The position numbers and the translations under genes were made by a program. Positions 8,302 to 16,491 of a stretch of 64,000 nt of DNA are shown piece by piece (position 1 is the stretch's first letter; the number at the start of each line of letters is the position of its first letter). Source of the stretch: JAQGMJ01 sp036498945 (GTDB taxonomy: Bacteria > Pseudomonadota > Gammaproteobacteria > Burkholderiales > JAEUOS01); contig DASYEQ010000063.1 of NCBI GenBank assembly GCA_036498945.1, forward strand, positions 9,211 through 73,210, written 5' to 3'. The notes below the pieces were generated by a model. It did not search any database. It saw only the letters and a program-made list of their open reading frames with translations, and was not told the origin of the DNA.

Positions 8302-8751
8302 ATGGATTCGGAATCGATTTCCCACGGCATCCAGCTCGCTGTGGCGCCGGTGTTCCTGCTCACCGCGATCGCCGCGATGATCGGCGTCATCACCCAGCGC
8401 CTGGCGCGCATCATCGACCGCGGCCGGGTGATCGAAAACATCCTGGATGCGGGCACGGCGAAATCGCCGCAGTTGCTCTACGAAGAACTCGGCATCCTGC
8501 GCAGCCGCGCCAAGCTGGTCAACATATCGCTGGGCACGTTCACCGCCTCGGCGATCTGCGTCGGCATCACCACGGCGGCGCTGTTCCTGGGCGCGGTGGG
8601 GCGCCTGCAGGCGCTGTCGCTGGTGGCGGTCACCTTCATCGGCGCGCTGGCGCTGTTCATCCTGGGCCTGCTGCTGTACCTGGCGGAGGTGCGCGTGTCG
8701 CGGCATACCTTCAGCTTCGAGCGCTTTTTGCCGCCGCCGAACGGGCGATGA
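8302..8751 (+). CDS. DUF2721 membrane protein
   Basis: 149 residues matching the DUF2721 family of small inner-membrane proteins: an N-terminal helix (AVAPVFLLTAIAAMIGVIT), the conserved polar stretch QRLARIIDRGRVIE, then two hydrophobic helices near residues 75-95 and 103-125. Function unknown. Its TGA is part of the sequence ATGATGA that also holds the start of the next gene, so the two are translationally coupled. Confidence 0.85.
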   Translation: MDSESISHGIQLAVAPVFLLTAIAAMIGVITQRLARIIDRGRVIENILDAGTAKSPQLLYEELGILRSRAKLVNISLGTFTASAICVGITTAALFLGAVGRLQALSLVAVTFIGALALFILGLLLYLAEVRVSRHTFSFERFLPPPNGR

Positions 8752-9419
8752 TGAGCCACGGCCAACGAATCGCTGCTTTCCTCGGTCACGCGCCGGCCGA
8801 TCTGGCGGCTTTTTACGATGGCGATGCCTTGCCCGATTATCCGGACTCGCGCATCCATTGCCTGCCGTTTGACCAGGCGCTGGCCTATACGCGCGACATG
8901 CACGGCATCCCGGTGGTGCAACGCCTCGGGCTGTGGGTGCTGGACGATGCCGAAGATTCCAATCCCCACGCCTACGTGACGCAGGGGCCATGCACCGGGG
9001 CGGTGGTGCATTTCTCGCATGATGGCGAACCGAGGGTCGCCTTCGGTTCGCTCGCCGCGTTCGTCGCCGCCCTGCATGAGGCGGGTGGCCGCGGCGGCGA
9101 CATCGACGATCTGCCGCCGCAGGCGCCGGCCTATGCGCTGGATGCCGAAATCACGGTCTTGCTGGGCGAAGACAGCGAAGATGCGCACTTCCTGGTCAAT
9201 CTCTATCTCGGCATTTGCGCGCCGCTGCAAATGCAGACGCAGGAGGCCTTGCTGCGCGAAGACGATTTCCTGGTTCGCGAGGCGCTGGCGGCACGCCTGG
9301 CGCAAACGGCGCGGCCGCAAGATCTCGATACTGCGCAACGCCTGGCGGCCGATCCGCATCCGCAGGTGGCGCGCGCCGGGGCACTGGCCCTGGCCGCCGT
9401 GCGCCGCGCCGGCCGATGA
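8748..9419 (+). CDS. SMI1/KNR4-like protein with C-terminal HEAT-like segment
   Basis: 223 residues. The central part, FDQALAYTRDMHGIPVVQRLGLWVLDDAEDSNPHAYVTQGP followed by VVHFSHDGEPRVAFGSLAAFVAAL, resembles the SMI1/KNR4 fold (strand-rich core, ending in a phenylalanine-rich helix after a glycine/arginine turn). The last 50 residues (VREALAARLAQTARPQDLDTAQRLAADPHPQVARAGALALAAVRRA) look like one or two HEAT/LRV-type repeats. The start is either of two tandem ATGs at 8748/8751 overlapping the previous stop; its own stop overlaps the next start. SMI1/KNR4 proteins often serve as scaffolds or immunity proteins; no toxin lies nearby, so no role is assigned. Confidence 0.6.
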   Translation: MMSHGQRIAAFLGHAPADLAAFYDGDALPDYPDSRIHCLPFDQALAYTRDMHGIPVVQRLGLWVLDDAEDSNPHAYVTQGPCTGAVVHFSHDGEPRVAFGSLAAFVAALHEAGGRGGDIDDLPPQAPAYALDAEITVLLGEDSEDAHFLVNLYLGICAPLQMQTQEALLREDDFLVREALAARLAQTARPQDLDTAQRLAADPHPQVARAGALALAAVRRAGR

Positions 9420-9934
9420 AGATCCTCGGCCTGTGCGGCAGCCTGCGCGCCGCCTCCATCAACGCCGGGCTGTTGCGCAGCGCCGTGCGCCTGGCGCCGG
9501 TGGGGGTGGAGATGGAGATTGCGCATGAGGTCGGGCGGTTGCCGCTGTTCAATCCCGATCTCGAAAATGATCCACCCAGGATCGTGCGCGACCTGTGCGG
9601 GCGCGTGGCACGCGCCGATGCGCTTGTCGTCGCCAGCCCCGAATACGCCCACGGCGTCACCGGCGTGATCAAGAATGCGCTCGACTGGCTGGTGAGCATG
9701 GAGGATTTCGCCGGCAAGCCGGTGGCGATCTGGAACGCCTCGCCGCGCGCGCATCACAGCGACGACGCCCTGCGCGAGATTCTCCTCACCATGTCGGCGG
9801 ACGTGGTGGCGGCGGCCTCGATCGGCCTGCCGCTGGTGGGCGCCGGCGTGAGCGAGGCGGCGATGCGCGAAACACCCGCCATCGCGCAGGCGATCCGCGG
9901 TGCGCTCGCCTGCCTGCAAGCGCACCGCGCGTAA
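9416..9934 (+). CDS. NADPH-dependent FMN reductase
   Basis: 172 residues of the flavodoxin-like NAD(P)H-dependent FMN reductase family. Motifs: GLCGSLRAASINAGLLRSA (phosphate-binding loop for FMN), ASPEYAHGVTGVIKNALDWL (the family SPEYN..SGVLKNALD block) and the strand PVAIWNAS. Such enzymes supply reduced flavin to two-component monooxygenases or reduce quinones and azo compounds. The ATG overlaps the preceding TGA by the ATGA arrangement. A luciferase-like monooxygenase needing reduced FMN lies about 2.5 kb away, but on the opposite strand, so a functional link is only possible. Confidence 0.9.
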   Translation: MKILGLCGSLRAASINAGLLRSAVRLAPVGVEMEIAHEVGRLPLFNPDLENDPPRIVRDLCGRVARADALVVASPEYAHGVTGVIKNALDWLVSMEDFAGKPVAIWNASPRAHHSDDALREILLTMSADVVAAASIGLPLVGAGVSEAAMRETPAIAQAIRGALACLQAHRA

Positions 9935-9937
9935 GGC

Positions 9938-10360
9938 CTACTTCTTCGCCACGGTGTTGAGCCCGCTTTCGCCGGCGATGTCGTGAAACAGCCGGCGCGA
10001 CTTGAACAGCCACCGCCCCTCCAGCAGCACCACCTCGTCTTCATAGGTGCCGGCCACCGCGATCGCCGGCCCGGCAGGGCTTTGGCGCACCGCCATGAAG
10101 TTGGAGCGCACGGTAGCCTGCGCGCCGTCGAGCTTGATCACGATGTTGCTGGTGAAGTGCTTGCGCTGCGCCTCCGGCGGCAGCATGGCGGAGAGCAGCT
10201 GTTCGATTGCTGCCGGCCCGCTTGCGTTGCCGTTGCGCGAAAGCCAGTCGCCGTCGGCGGTGAAGAGCCGTGAGAATTCGGCGAACTGGTGGCCGTCGAG
10301 CAAAAAACAGTACTCGGCCAGCAGCTCGCGGATCGCGTCTTTGTGGTCGGCGTCGCTCAT
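9938..10360 (-). CDS. SnoaL-like / nuclear transport factor 2 family protein
   Basis: 140 residues with the SnoaL/NTF2 cone-fold pattern: IRELLAEYCFLLDGHQFAEFSRLFTADGDW (the N-terminal helix and D..F..LFT.DG signature), the middle strand HFTSNIVIKLDGAQATVRSNFMAV, and a C-terminal GTYEDEVVLLEGRWLFKSRRLFHD. Members are small polyketide cyclases, dehydratases, dioxygenase beta subunits or simple ligand binders. It converges with the FMN reductase (3-base gap) and lies 10 bases downstream of the MFS transporter on the same strand, so it is probably in that operon. Confidence 0.8.
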   Translation of the reverse strand: MSDADHKDAIRELLAEYCFLLDGHQFAEFSRLFTADGDWLSRNGNASGPAAIEQLLSAMLPPEAQRKHFTSNIVIKLDGAQATVRSNFMAVRQSPAGPAIAVAGTYEDEVVLLEGRWLFKSRRLFHDIAGESGLNTVAKK

Positions 10361-10370
10361 CGTCTGCTCC

Positions 10371-11651
10371 TCACGCGCGCGCCGGTACGGCAGCCGGCTG
10401 GCCGTGGTCCGGATCGATCGGGTCGCGCGTCATGGTCATGGCCGCGGTGGCGCCTACCAGCAGCAGCACGCCTGCCACCAGGAAAGCGTAGTCGTACTGG
10501 CCGGTGATACTGATGACGTAGCCGGTGACGATAGGTGCGGCCACGCCGAACAGGTTGCCGCCGGTCACGAGAATCCCGTGGGCGCGGCCGGTGTTGGCGG
10601 GGTCGCGCAACAGGTCGCTCACCAGCGCGATGTTCAGGCCCACCGCGCTGCCGATGCAGGTGAGCGAAAACGAGAACAGGGCGAGGATCAGGTTGGTGTC
10701 CGAGATCCACGGCGTCAGCAACAGGCAGGAGGAGCACAGCATCATGATCGCCACCAGCTTGCGGCGGCGACCGGAATTCACCGGCGCATTGCGCAGCAGG
10801 CGGTCGGAAAACCAGCCCATGAAAATGGTCCCGAACATCGCCACCGTGTAGGGAATGGCGGTGTAAAAACCGCTTTTCATCAGCGTCAGGTGGCGCGACT
10901 GCTGCAGGTAACTGGGCAGCCAGGTGAGGAACAGGTAGACCGTATACACCGCGCAGCCCTGCGCGACGAAGGTGCCCCAGGTGCTGGTGCAGCGCAGGAG
11001 CGCGGAAACCGGGGCGCCGCCGCCGGGGCTGGCGGTGCCGCCGCGCTCGGCGATGATCTCGGCGCGTTCTTCCTCGCCGATGAACGTCGCTTCTTCCGGC
11101 TGGCGGAACAGCCAGTGCCAGATCACCACCCAGACAACGCCGATGGCGGCGGCGCAATAAAACGCGCCGCGCCAGCCGAATTCACCCACCAGATACGCCA
11201 TCATCAGCGAGCCGAAAGCCGGGCCGGCGTAGCCGCCGCAGTTGAATACGGTGGTGGCGAGTCCACGCTCGCGCGCCGGTATCCACTCGCGGATCACGCG
11301 GGCGCCGGCAGGGTAGGTGGAGGATTCGCCGAAACCCATCAGCAGGCGCGCGGCGAAGGCGGAACTGAAGCCGCCGGCCAAGCCGGTGAGGGCGGTGGCG
11401 AACGACCAGATGGCCATGCCATGAGTGGTGGCGCGGCGCGTGCCGACGCGGTCGACATACATGCCCCAGGGCAGCACGAACACCAGGTAGCTCCACAGGA
11501 AGGCGGAGAACAGGTAACCCAGTTGTATCGTGGACAGGCCAAACTCGGTGGAGATCGGCTTGGCGGAGACTGACAGCACCACGCGGTCGATGTAATTGAT
11601 CGAGCAGCCGGTGAGCAGCAATATATAGATGACGATCCTGCCTGCTTTCAT
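10371..11651 (-). CDS. MFS transporter (anion:cation symporter type)
   Basis: 426 residues with about 12 predicted membrane helices. The start MKAGRIVIYILLLTGCSINYIDRVVLSV has the ..NYIDR.. signature of the ACS family (glucarate/phthalate/4-hydroxyphenylacetate permeases). Loop 2-3 is WGMYVDRVGTRRATTHG, and GFGESSTYPAGARVIREW is a second ACS block. The start at 11651 is firm: GAGGAGG lies just upstream. It probably imports an organic or aromatic acid in symport with protons. The SnoaL-like gene follows after 10 bases. An AT-rich leader with inverted repeats precedes it. Confidence 0.9.
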   Translation of the reverse strand: MKAGRIVIYILLLTGCSINYIDRVVLSVSAKPISTEFGLSTIQLGYLFSAFLWSYLVFVLPWGMYVDRVGTRRATTHGMAIWSFATALTGLAGGFSSAFAARLLMGFGESSTYPAGARVIREWIPARERGLATTVFNCGGYAGPAFGSLMMAYLVGEFGWRGAFYCAAAIGVVWVVIWHWLFRQPEEATFIGEEERAEIIAERGGTASPGGGAPVSALLRCTSTWGTFVAQGCAVYTVYLFLTWLPSYLQQSRHLTLMKSGFYTAIPYTVAMFGTIFMGWFSDRLLRNAPVNSGRRRKLVAIMMLCSSCLLLTPWISDTNLILALFSFSLTCIGSAVGLNIALVSDLLRDPANTGRAHGILVTGGNLFGVAAPIVTGYVISITGQYDYAFLVAGVLLLVGATAAMTMTRDPIDPDHGQPAAVPARA

Positions 11652-11992
11652 GCGTCCTCCTCGTTGGGGTAAGAAAAAGCGCGCTCGATTTTGGAAATTC
11701 TCTTTTTCGTTTTTAGAGATTTTATCCAATAAAAACAGATACTTACGAAATCGAGCGGGCGCGATTCTGGCACCCTTGGAAGACCGGCGCAATCGCATAA
11801 GGTGGATTCGAAATTTGCAAGCGGATGGCGCGGCAGATACTGCCGCCACGTTGGCAGCCTGACCGCAGCGGTTGCGGAAATGCCGGTCATCCACAGCGCG
11901 AGGCCGCGCTGAAACGCTTCACCGATCGACCCAGGGGCCGCAGAAGCCGTTTATCGCAGCGCAATCGAGGCCATGGCCTGGCGCATGACGGT
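11652..11992. other. Intergenic leader, AT-rich with nested inverted repeats
   Basis: A 341-base gap between the MFS start and the MarR stop. Positions 11660-11770 are strikingly AT-rich against the GC-rich background. CGCTCGATTT at 11682-11691 is the exact complement of AAATCGAGCG at 11748-11757; between them TCTCT/AGAGA forms a smaller pair. Further right, GCGGCAG (11830-11836) and CTGCCGC (11840-11846) form a short hairpin. I see no gene. The first structure sits in the promoter or 5' leader of the MFS gene. Confidence 0.55.
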
Positions 11993-12475
11993 CTAGCGCT
12001 TACCCTTCTTGCGTCCCTGCGACAGCAGGTCGGCAGTAATGCGCTGTTGCAAGGCGAGTGCGTCTTCCATGAAACGGCGCACCACCTCCAGCTCTTTGGT
12101 GGTGTAGCTCTCAAGCAATGCTTCACCGCCTTTGGCAACCGGAATGTAGGCCGCATCGATGGTACTGCGGGTCTTGTCGGTGCTTTCCACCAGCACCTTG
12201 CGCCGGTCGTTCTCGTCGGCGCGGCGGCGCACCAGGCCACGTGCTTCCAGCCGGTCGACCAGCGCGGTGATCGCCGCCGGGCTCAGCATGGTCTCCTGCG
12301 CGATCGCGCTGGCGCTTTGCGGGCCGTTGACGATGAAGCCCAGGCAGCGCCGCTCGGCGCTGCCCAGGCCGTGCAATTCGCCCACGGTTTCGTCGAAGGC
12401 TTCGGTGGCGTCCTGCCAGCGCATGATGGCCTGCTTGATCGCGGCCTTGATCTCGGAACGGGAGGGGTTTGACAT
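11993..12475 (-). CDS. MarR-family transcriptional regulator
   Basis: 160 residues with the MarR winged-helix pattern: LHGLGSAERRCLGFIVNGPQSASAIAQETMLSPAAITALVDRLEARGLVRRRADENDRRKVLVESTDKTR. The recognition helix (SPAAITALVDRLEARGL) and wing (RRRADENDRRKVLVE) are intact. It has basic ends (RKKGKR at the C terminus). It is divergent from a FAD monooxygenase gene over a 28-base gap containing a palindrome, the usual arrangement of a MarR repressor controlling itself and the neighbouring enzyme in response to a phenolic ligand. Confidence 0.92.
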   Translation of the reverse strand: MSNPSRSEIKAAIKQAIMRWQDATEAFDETVGELHGLGSAERRCLGFIVNGPQSASAIAQETMLSPAAITALVDRLEARGLVRRRADENDRRKVLVESTDKTRSTIDAAYIPVAKGGEALLESYTTKELEVVRRFMEDALALQQRITADLLSQGRKKGKR

Positions 12476-12496
12476 TTAATTAGATTAGTGAAATAC

Positions 12497-12504
12497 TTGA
12501 TCAA
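12497..12504. promoter_or_regulatory. Candidate MarR operator (TTGATCAA palindrome)
   Basis: TTGATCAA, a perfect 8-base palindrome in a very AT-rich stretch between the divergent MarR and monooxygenase genes; its last base is the A of the monooxygenase ATG. AATACTT (12492-12498) and AAGTATT (12538-12544) form a wider inverted repeat around the start. MarR proteins commonly bind TTGA..TCAA-type sites in this position. Assignment is by location and symmetry only. Confidence 0.5.
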
Positions 12505-13769
12505 TGAATTATTTTAGCAATGTACTAAAGTATTATCTCAAGGAAGCGGCCGCAGGTGCGGGGCCGGGCGCGCGGCGGGGCTTGCGTATCGCCATCTGCG
12601 GCGCCGGCGCTGCCGGCCTCACCCTGGCCGCGCGCCTGGCGCAGGATGGGGCGCGCCCGGTACTGTTCGAAGCGCGCGACGAGGCGACGCTGGCGCAGGA
12701 GGGCATTTTCCTTACGCTGGCGCCGAATGGCATGAACGGCCTGAAGGCGATCGGCGCTTGCGCCGCGGTGGAACAGGCCGGGGTGCGCATCATGGGCGTC
12801 GAGATCCGCAATGGCCGCGGCACGCGCCTGGGTTTCGCCGACCAGTCGGACCTCGAACAGGTCTTCGGCGCCCCCAGCGTGACCTTGCGTCGTGGCGAGC
12901 TCGCGCGCATCCTGCTCGAACGCGCGCGCGCCAGCGGCGCGGACGTGCGCCTGGGCGTGCGCGTGGCCGCGGTGCAGGCGCGCGCCGACGGTGTCTGCCT
13001 GACGCTCAACGATGGCCGCTTGTTCACGGCTGACCTGCTGGTGGCCGCCGACGGCCTGCGCTCCAGCGTGCGCGCGGCGGTGTTCCCCGAATATCCACTG
13101 CCGCAATACACCGGCATGATCGGCGCCGGCGGCATCACCGAGGCCGAAGTGCCGCACACCGGCGGGATACTGCGCATGTGCTTCGGTGACAATGCCTTTT
13201 TCGGCTACGTCAAGCCGTCCGCCGGGCCGGTCTACTGGTTCAATTCCTATGGCGCGCCCGCGGCGCAGGCCGGGCCGGTGCTCGATGCCGCCGCCTACGC
13301 GCGCCGCCTGCAGGCCCTGCATGCGCACGACCCGGCGCCCAATGCCGAGATCATGGCGCAGGTACAGCGCATGGAGCGCAATTACCCGATCTACGACATG
13401 CCCAGGCTTCCGGCCTGGCATAGGGGGCGGGTGATGCTGATCGGCGATGCCGCCCACGCCGTCGGCCCGCATGCGGGGCAGGGCGCGTCGATGGCGATCG
13501 AGGACGCACTGGTGCTTGCTGCCTGCCTGCACGCCGGGGAAGACTTTGGCACGGCATTCGCGGGGTTCGAGCGCCTGCGGCGCGCTCGCGTGGCCCAGGT
13601 GCATCGGCTGACCGCGCGCAACGCGCGGCGCAAGCGCAGCATGGGCCGCGTCGGCCTGTTCATTCGTGACCTGCTGCTACCGCTGCTGATTTCCCTCGGC
13701 ATCCGCAGGCAGCGCCGCCTCTATGCCTTCCGGCCCGACCTCGCCCCGCTGCAGCCACCGCCGCCTTGA
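12504..13769 (+). CDS. FAD-dependent aromatic-ring monooxygenase
   Basis: 421 residues of the class A flavoprotein hydroxylase family (salicylate/para-hydroxybenzoate type). FAD motifs: LRIAICGAGAAGLTLAARLAQDG (GxGxxG, residues about 27-49), the DG motif LLVAADGLRSSVRAAVF and the GD motif HRGRVMLIGDAAHAVGPHAGQGASMAIEDALVLA. The N-terminal 25 residues (MNYFSNVLKYYLKEAA...) are unusual for the family and AT-rich at the beginning; a start further in is possible, but none has a good ribosome site. The enzyme should hydroxylate an aromatic or quinoid substrate using NAD(P)H and O2, probably controlled by the divergent MarR regulator. Confidence 0.88.
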   Translation: MNYFSNVLKYYLKEAAAGAGPGARRGLRIAICGAGAAGLTLAARLAQDGARPVLFEARDEATLAQEGIFLTLAPNGMNGLKAIGACAAVEQAGVRIMGVEIRNGRGTRLGFADQSDLEQVFGAPSVTLRRGELARILLERARASGADVRLGVRVAAVQARADGVCLTLNDGRLFTADLLVAADGLRSSVRAAVFPEYPLPQYTGMIGAGGITEAEVPHTGGILRMCFGDNAFFGYVKPSAGPVYWFNSYGAPAAQAGPVLDAAAYARRLQALHAHDPAPNAEIMAQVQRMERNYPIYDMPRLPAWHRGRVMLIGDAAHAVGPHAGQGASMAIEDALVLAACLHAGEDFGTAFAGFERLRRARVAQVHRLTARNARRKRSMGRVGLFIRDLLLPLLISLGIRRQRRLYAFRPDLAPLQPPPP

Positions 13770-13825
13770 AGACGGTAGGACGCCGCCGACAGCGCCGCCG
13801 CGCCTTCCCTGCTGTAATCGCGCAT

Positions 13826-14752
13826 ATGGACTGGCGCACCTTGCTCAAACTGTGCCGCCAGGCGGTGACCGCCTGGATCGGCGACTACGCCCCCAGCATG
13901 GGCGCGGCGATCGCCTACTACACGGTGTTTTCCATCGCGCCCCTGTTGCTGATCGTCATCGCCATCGGCGGTGCGGTCTTCGGGCGCGAGGCGGTGCAGG
14001 GGCAGATCGTCCATGAACTCACCGCGCTGGTGGGGGAGAGCGGCGCCACCGCCATCCAGGGGCTGCTGGAAAGCGCCAGCAACCCGGCACACGGGATACT
14101 CGCCACGGTGATCAGCATCGCCGTGCTGGCGGTGGGCGCCACCACCGTGTTTTCCGAACTGCAAAGCGCGCTCGACCGCATCTGGCGCGTGCCGGTGCCG
14201 CCGAAGCAAAACGGCGTGCTAAAGCTTTTGCGTACACGCCTGCTCTCCTTCGGCCTGATCCTCGGGCTGGGGTTCCTGCTGCTGGTGTCGCTGGTGGTCT
14301 CGGCCGCGCTGGCGGCACTGGGCAAATGGTCCAGCGGGCTGATTCCCGGCTGGGAAAGCGTGCTGCAGATGGCCAATACCGTGGTCGGCTTCGGCCTCAC
14401 CACGGTGCTGTTCGCCATGATCTACAAGATCATGCCGCGCGCCTCCATCGCCTGGGCCGACGTGTGGATAGGCGCGGGCGTCACCGCCGCGCTGTTCGAG
14501 GTGGGCAAGGTGCTGATCGGCCTGTACATCGGCAAGAGCAGCATCACCTCCGGGCTGGCGGCGGCCGGCTCACTGCTGGTGCTGCTGGTGTGGGTCTACT
14601 ACTCCGCGCAGATCTTCCTCCTCGGCGCGGAGTTCACCTGGGTGTTCGCCCACCATCATGGCTCGCACAAGGGTGAACTGGCCGAAGGCGAAAATCTGTC
14701 CAAGACAGCAGCACCATCACCCCGCGCCCCGCAGGCTGCGCGCAGCCACTAG
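13826..14752 (+). CDS. YihY/BrkB-family inner membrane protein
   Basis: 308 residues of the YihY (UPF0761) family. Signature near the start: GDYAPSMGAAIAYYTVFSIAPLLLIVIAI; then DRIWRVP, GLILGLGFLLLVSLVVSAAL, MIYKIMPRASIAWADVWIGAGVTAALFEVGK and LVLLVWVYYSAQIFLLGAEFTWVFA, giving six predicted helices. The family was once called ribonuclease BN in error; function unknown. The ATG at 13826 (MDWRTLLKL) is preferred over a TTG at 13766 that overlaps the monooxygenase stop. The C-terminal 45 residues are polar and low-complexity. Confidence 0.88.
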   Translation: MDWRTLLKLCRQAVTAWIGDYAPSMGAAIAYYTVFSIAPLLLIVIAIGGAVFGREAVQGQIVHELTALVGESGATAIQGLLESASNPAHGILATVISIAVLAVGATTVFSELQSALDRIWRVPVPPKQNGVLKLLRTRLLSFGLILGLGFLLLVSLVVSAALAALGKWSSGLIPGWESVLQMANTVVGFGLTTVLFAMIYKIMPRASIAWADVWIGAGVTAALFEVGKVLIGLYIGKSSITSGLAAAGSLLVLLVWVYYSAQIFLLGAEFTWVFAHHHGSHKGELAEGENLSKTAAPSPRAPQAARSH

Positions 14753-14764
14753 CCGGATATGTGG

Positions 14765-14792
14765 CGCATCAGCGCGCCGCCGCGCTGATGCG
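14765..14792. repeat. 12-base perfect inverted repeat (hairpin)
   Basis: CGCATCAGCGCG and CGCGCTGATGCG separated by CCGC, just after the yihY stop. The stem would be very stable, but no T-run follows, so it may be a weak terminator, an RNA 3' end stabiliser or leader structure for the cupin gene 52 bases on. Confidence 0.6.
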
Positions 14793-14844
14793 GATTATGA
14801 TGCGCGCCTCGCCGCACCCCTGCGGCCCAAGCGACAGGAATGCC

Positions 14845-15438
14845 ATGAGCGAACAACACAACAATCCCGCCGGCCTGGTGCGCCGCGTGGTCACCGGCCA
14901 CGACGCGCAAGGCCGCGCCGTGGTGATTTCCGATAGCGCCGCGCCGCTGGTCCACACCAACCCCCTGCGCCCCGGCTACGCCTCCACCGACATCTGGCGC
15001 ACCGACGCCATGCCGGCGCCGATTACGGCCGCCGCCGCCGAACCGACGCTGGGCCCGCGCCGCCAGTTGCCGAATCCGCGCGGCACTGTGCTGCGCATCA
15101 ACACCCTGGCGCCGGAACCCGAAGCCGTGCGCAATCTCGACCCGGCGAAGGCGCGCGAGGTATTCGCCGCCGGCGGCAATGCCGGCGCCTCCACCTTCGC
15201 CGCCAATGGCCGCCACCCGATGATGCACCGGACCGAGACGGTCGACTACGCCCTCATCCTTTCCGGCGAAGTCACCATGCTGCTGGACGATTCGGAAGTG
15301 ACGCTGAAGGCGGGCGACGTGCTGGTGCAATGCGGCACCAACCACGCCTGGGTCAATCGCGGCAGCGTGCCTTGCCAGATCGCCTTCGTGCTGATCGACG
15401 GCGAATTCGCGCCCGAACTCGGCGACCAGCTTTCCTAG
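14845..15438 (+). CDS. Cupin-domain protein
   Basis: 197 residues. The C-terminal half is a single cupin: HPMMHRTETVDYALILSGEVTMLLDDSEVTLKAGDVLVQCGTNHAWVNRG contains motif 1 (H..TE..DY....G) and motif 2 (G....CGTNHAW). The first 110 residues (PLVHTNPLRPGYASTDIWRT...) are the N-terminal strands seen in aromatic-ring or lactone-related cupins of this size. The start at 14845 (MSEQHNN) has GACAGGAA upstream. The metal-binding His/Glu pattern suggests an Fe/Mn dioxygenase, isomerase or ligand-binding role; the substrate is unknown. Confidence 0.82.
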   Translation: MSEQHNNPAGLVRRVVTGHDAQGRAVVISDSAAPLVHTNPLRPGYASTDIWRTDAMPAPITAAAAEPTLGPRRQLPNPRGTVLRINTLAPEPEAVRNLDPAKAREVFAAGGNAGASTFAANGRHPMMHRTETVDYALILSGEVTMLLDDSEVTLKAGDVLVQCGTNHAWVNRGSVPCQIAFVLIDGEFAPELGDQLS

Positions 15439-15478
15439 CTACAATCGCGGCATCCGTTTTGGGGAACGCTCGATCACC

Positions 15479-15733
15479 ATGTTGCTCCGCCTGCTTCTCG
15501 CCCTTGGCGTCGGTGCCTTGCTGGCGGCGATCACGCACCAGCTGTTGTGCGGCGATGCGCCCAACCCCACGCTCGCCAATCCCGCCTGGTGCGGGCCGAG
15601 CACCGGCTGGATGACAACGCTGGTGGCCTTCGTGTTCGGCACCGGCCTGGTCTGGGTGCTGATGCTGTGGCGCGCCCGCGCGCGCCCGGCCGTGCCGCCG
15701 CGCGATACGCCGCCCGCCGGCCCGCAGGCCTGA
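15479..15733 (+). CDS. Small two-helix membrane protein
   Basis: 84 residues: an N-terminal hydrophobic helix (MLLRLLLALGVGALLAAITHQLLC), a short loop with two Cys residues (CGDAPNPTLANPAWCGPSTGW), a second helix (TTLVAFVFGTGLVWVLMLWRARA) and a proline-rich tail. The topology and GGGGAAC upstream of the ATG support a real gene. I do not recognise the family. Confidence 0.55.
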   Translation: MLLRLLLALGVGALLAAITHQLLCGDAPNPTLANPAWCGPSTGWMTTLVAFVFGTGLVWVLMLWRARARPAVPPRDTPPAGPQA

Positions 15734-15740
15734 GCGGCCT

Positions 15741-16361
15741 CTAGGATTCGGTTTCCAGCGCCACCTTCAGGCGCACCAGTTCCGACAGTGATTTCGCCGC
15801 GGTCTTTTCCATCACTCGCGCGCGATGGATTTCCACCGTGCGCGCCGACAGGCCGAGGTCATAGGCGATCACCTTGTTGAGCTTGCCGGCGGTCACCAGG
15901 TCGAACACCTCGCGCTCGCGCGGGGTCAGCGCCGCGATGCGCTGCGCGGCGGCGGCGCGCTCGGCCTCGCGCGTCGACGTCGCCGCTCCCACGGCCGCCG
16001 CTTCGCGGATCAATTCCAGCAGGTGGCTTTCGTCGAACGGCTTTTCGATGAAATCATAGGCGCCCAGCTTCATCGCCGTCACCGCCATCGGCACGTCGCC
16101 GTGGCCGGTCATCACGATCGCCGGCAGCTTGACGCCGCGTTCGCGCAACTGCTGAAGCAATTCGAGACCGCTGATTTCCGGCATTTTCACGTCCAGCACC
16201 AGGCAGGCGCCTTCATGCCAGGGCGCGGCGTCGAGAAACGCCTGCGCGCCGGGAAAGGCGCGATAGGGCACGCCGGAGGCGGTCAGCAGCATGCCGATGG
16301 CGGCGCGTACGGCATCGTCGTCATCCACCACCAGCACCGGCGCCTGGGTTGGCTCGCTCAT
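15741..16361 (-). CDS. FixJ-type two-component response regulator
   Basis: 206 residues. Receiver domain 1-120 with the acidic pocket DDDD (13-16), phosphoacceptor Asp57 in LVLDVKMPEISG, Thr in VMTGHGDVPMAV and Lys in FIEKPFDE. A LuxR-type HTH at 140-200: LTPREREVFDLVTAGKLNKVIAYDLGLSARTVEIHRARVMEKTAAKSLSELVRL. This layout is that of FixJ/TodT/TtrR transcription activators. The start at 16361 (MSEPTQ) has CCGGAAC upstream. No kinase gene is adjacent, but the FixL-like kinase with an H-box of matching type lies 4 kb away on the same strand and is a plausible partner. Confidence 0.92.
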   Translation of the reverse strand: MSEPTQAPVLVVDDDDAVRAAIGMLLTASGVPYRAFPGAQAFLDAAPWHEGACLVLDVKMPEISGLELLQQLRERGVKLPAIVMTGHGDVPMAVTAMKLGAYDFIEKPFDESHLLELIREAAAVGAATSTREAERAAAAQRIAALTPREREVFDLVTAGKLNKVIAYDLGLSARTVEIHRARVMEKTAAKSLSELVRLKVALETES

Positions 16362-16491
16362 GCGCAATGTTCCGGGCGCGCGCCCGGCCTCGTTGTCGGG
16401 ACCGCAAGCATACGCCATTGGCCTAAGCAATAGCGCCTAATACCTTTGGTTCATTGCGCCGCCACCCTCGCCTGCCTACCATGCGGCTGTA

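Noticed and set aside
11822..11846. GCGGCAG-ATA-CTGCCGC hairpin as a terminator
   Set aside because: No T-run on either side and no gene ending next to it; kept only as a note on the intergenic region.
14765..14792. The perfect inverted repeat after yihY as an IS end or attachment site
   Set aside because: No transposase, target duplication or second copy was seen in the window; it is best called a hairpin.
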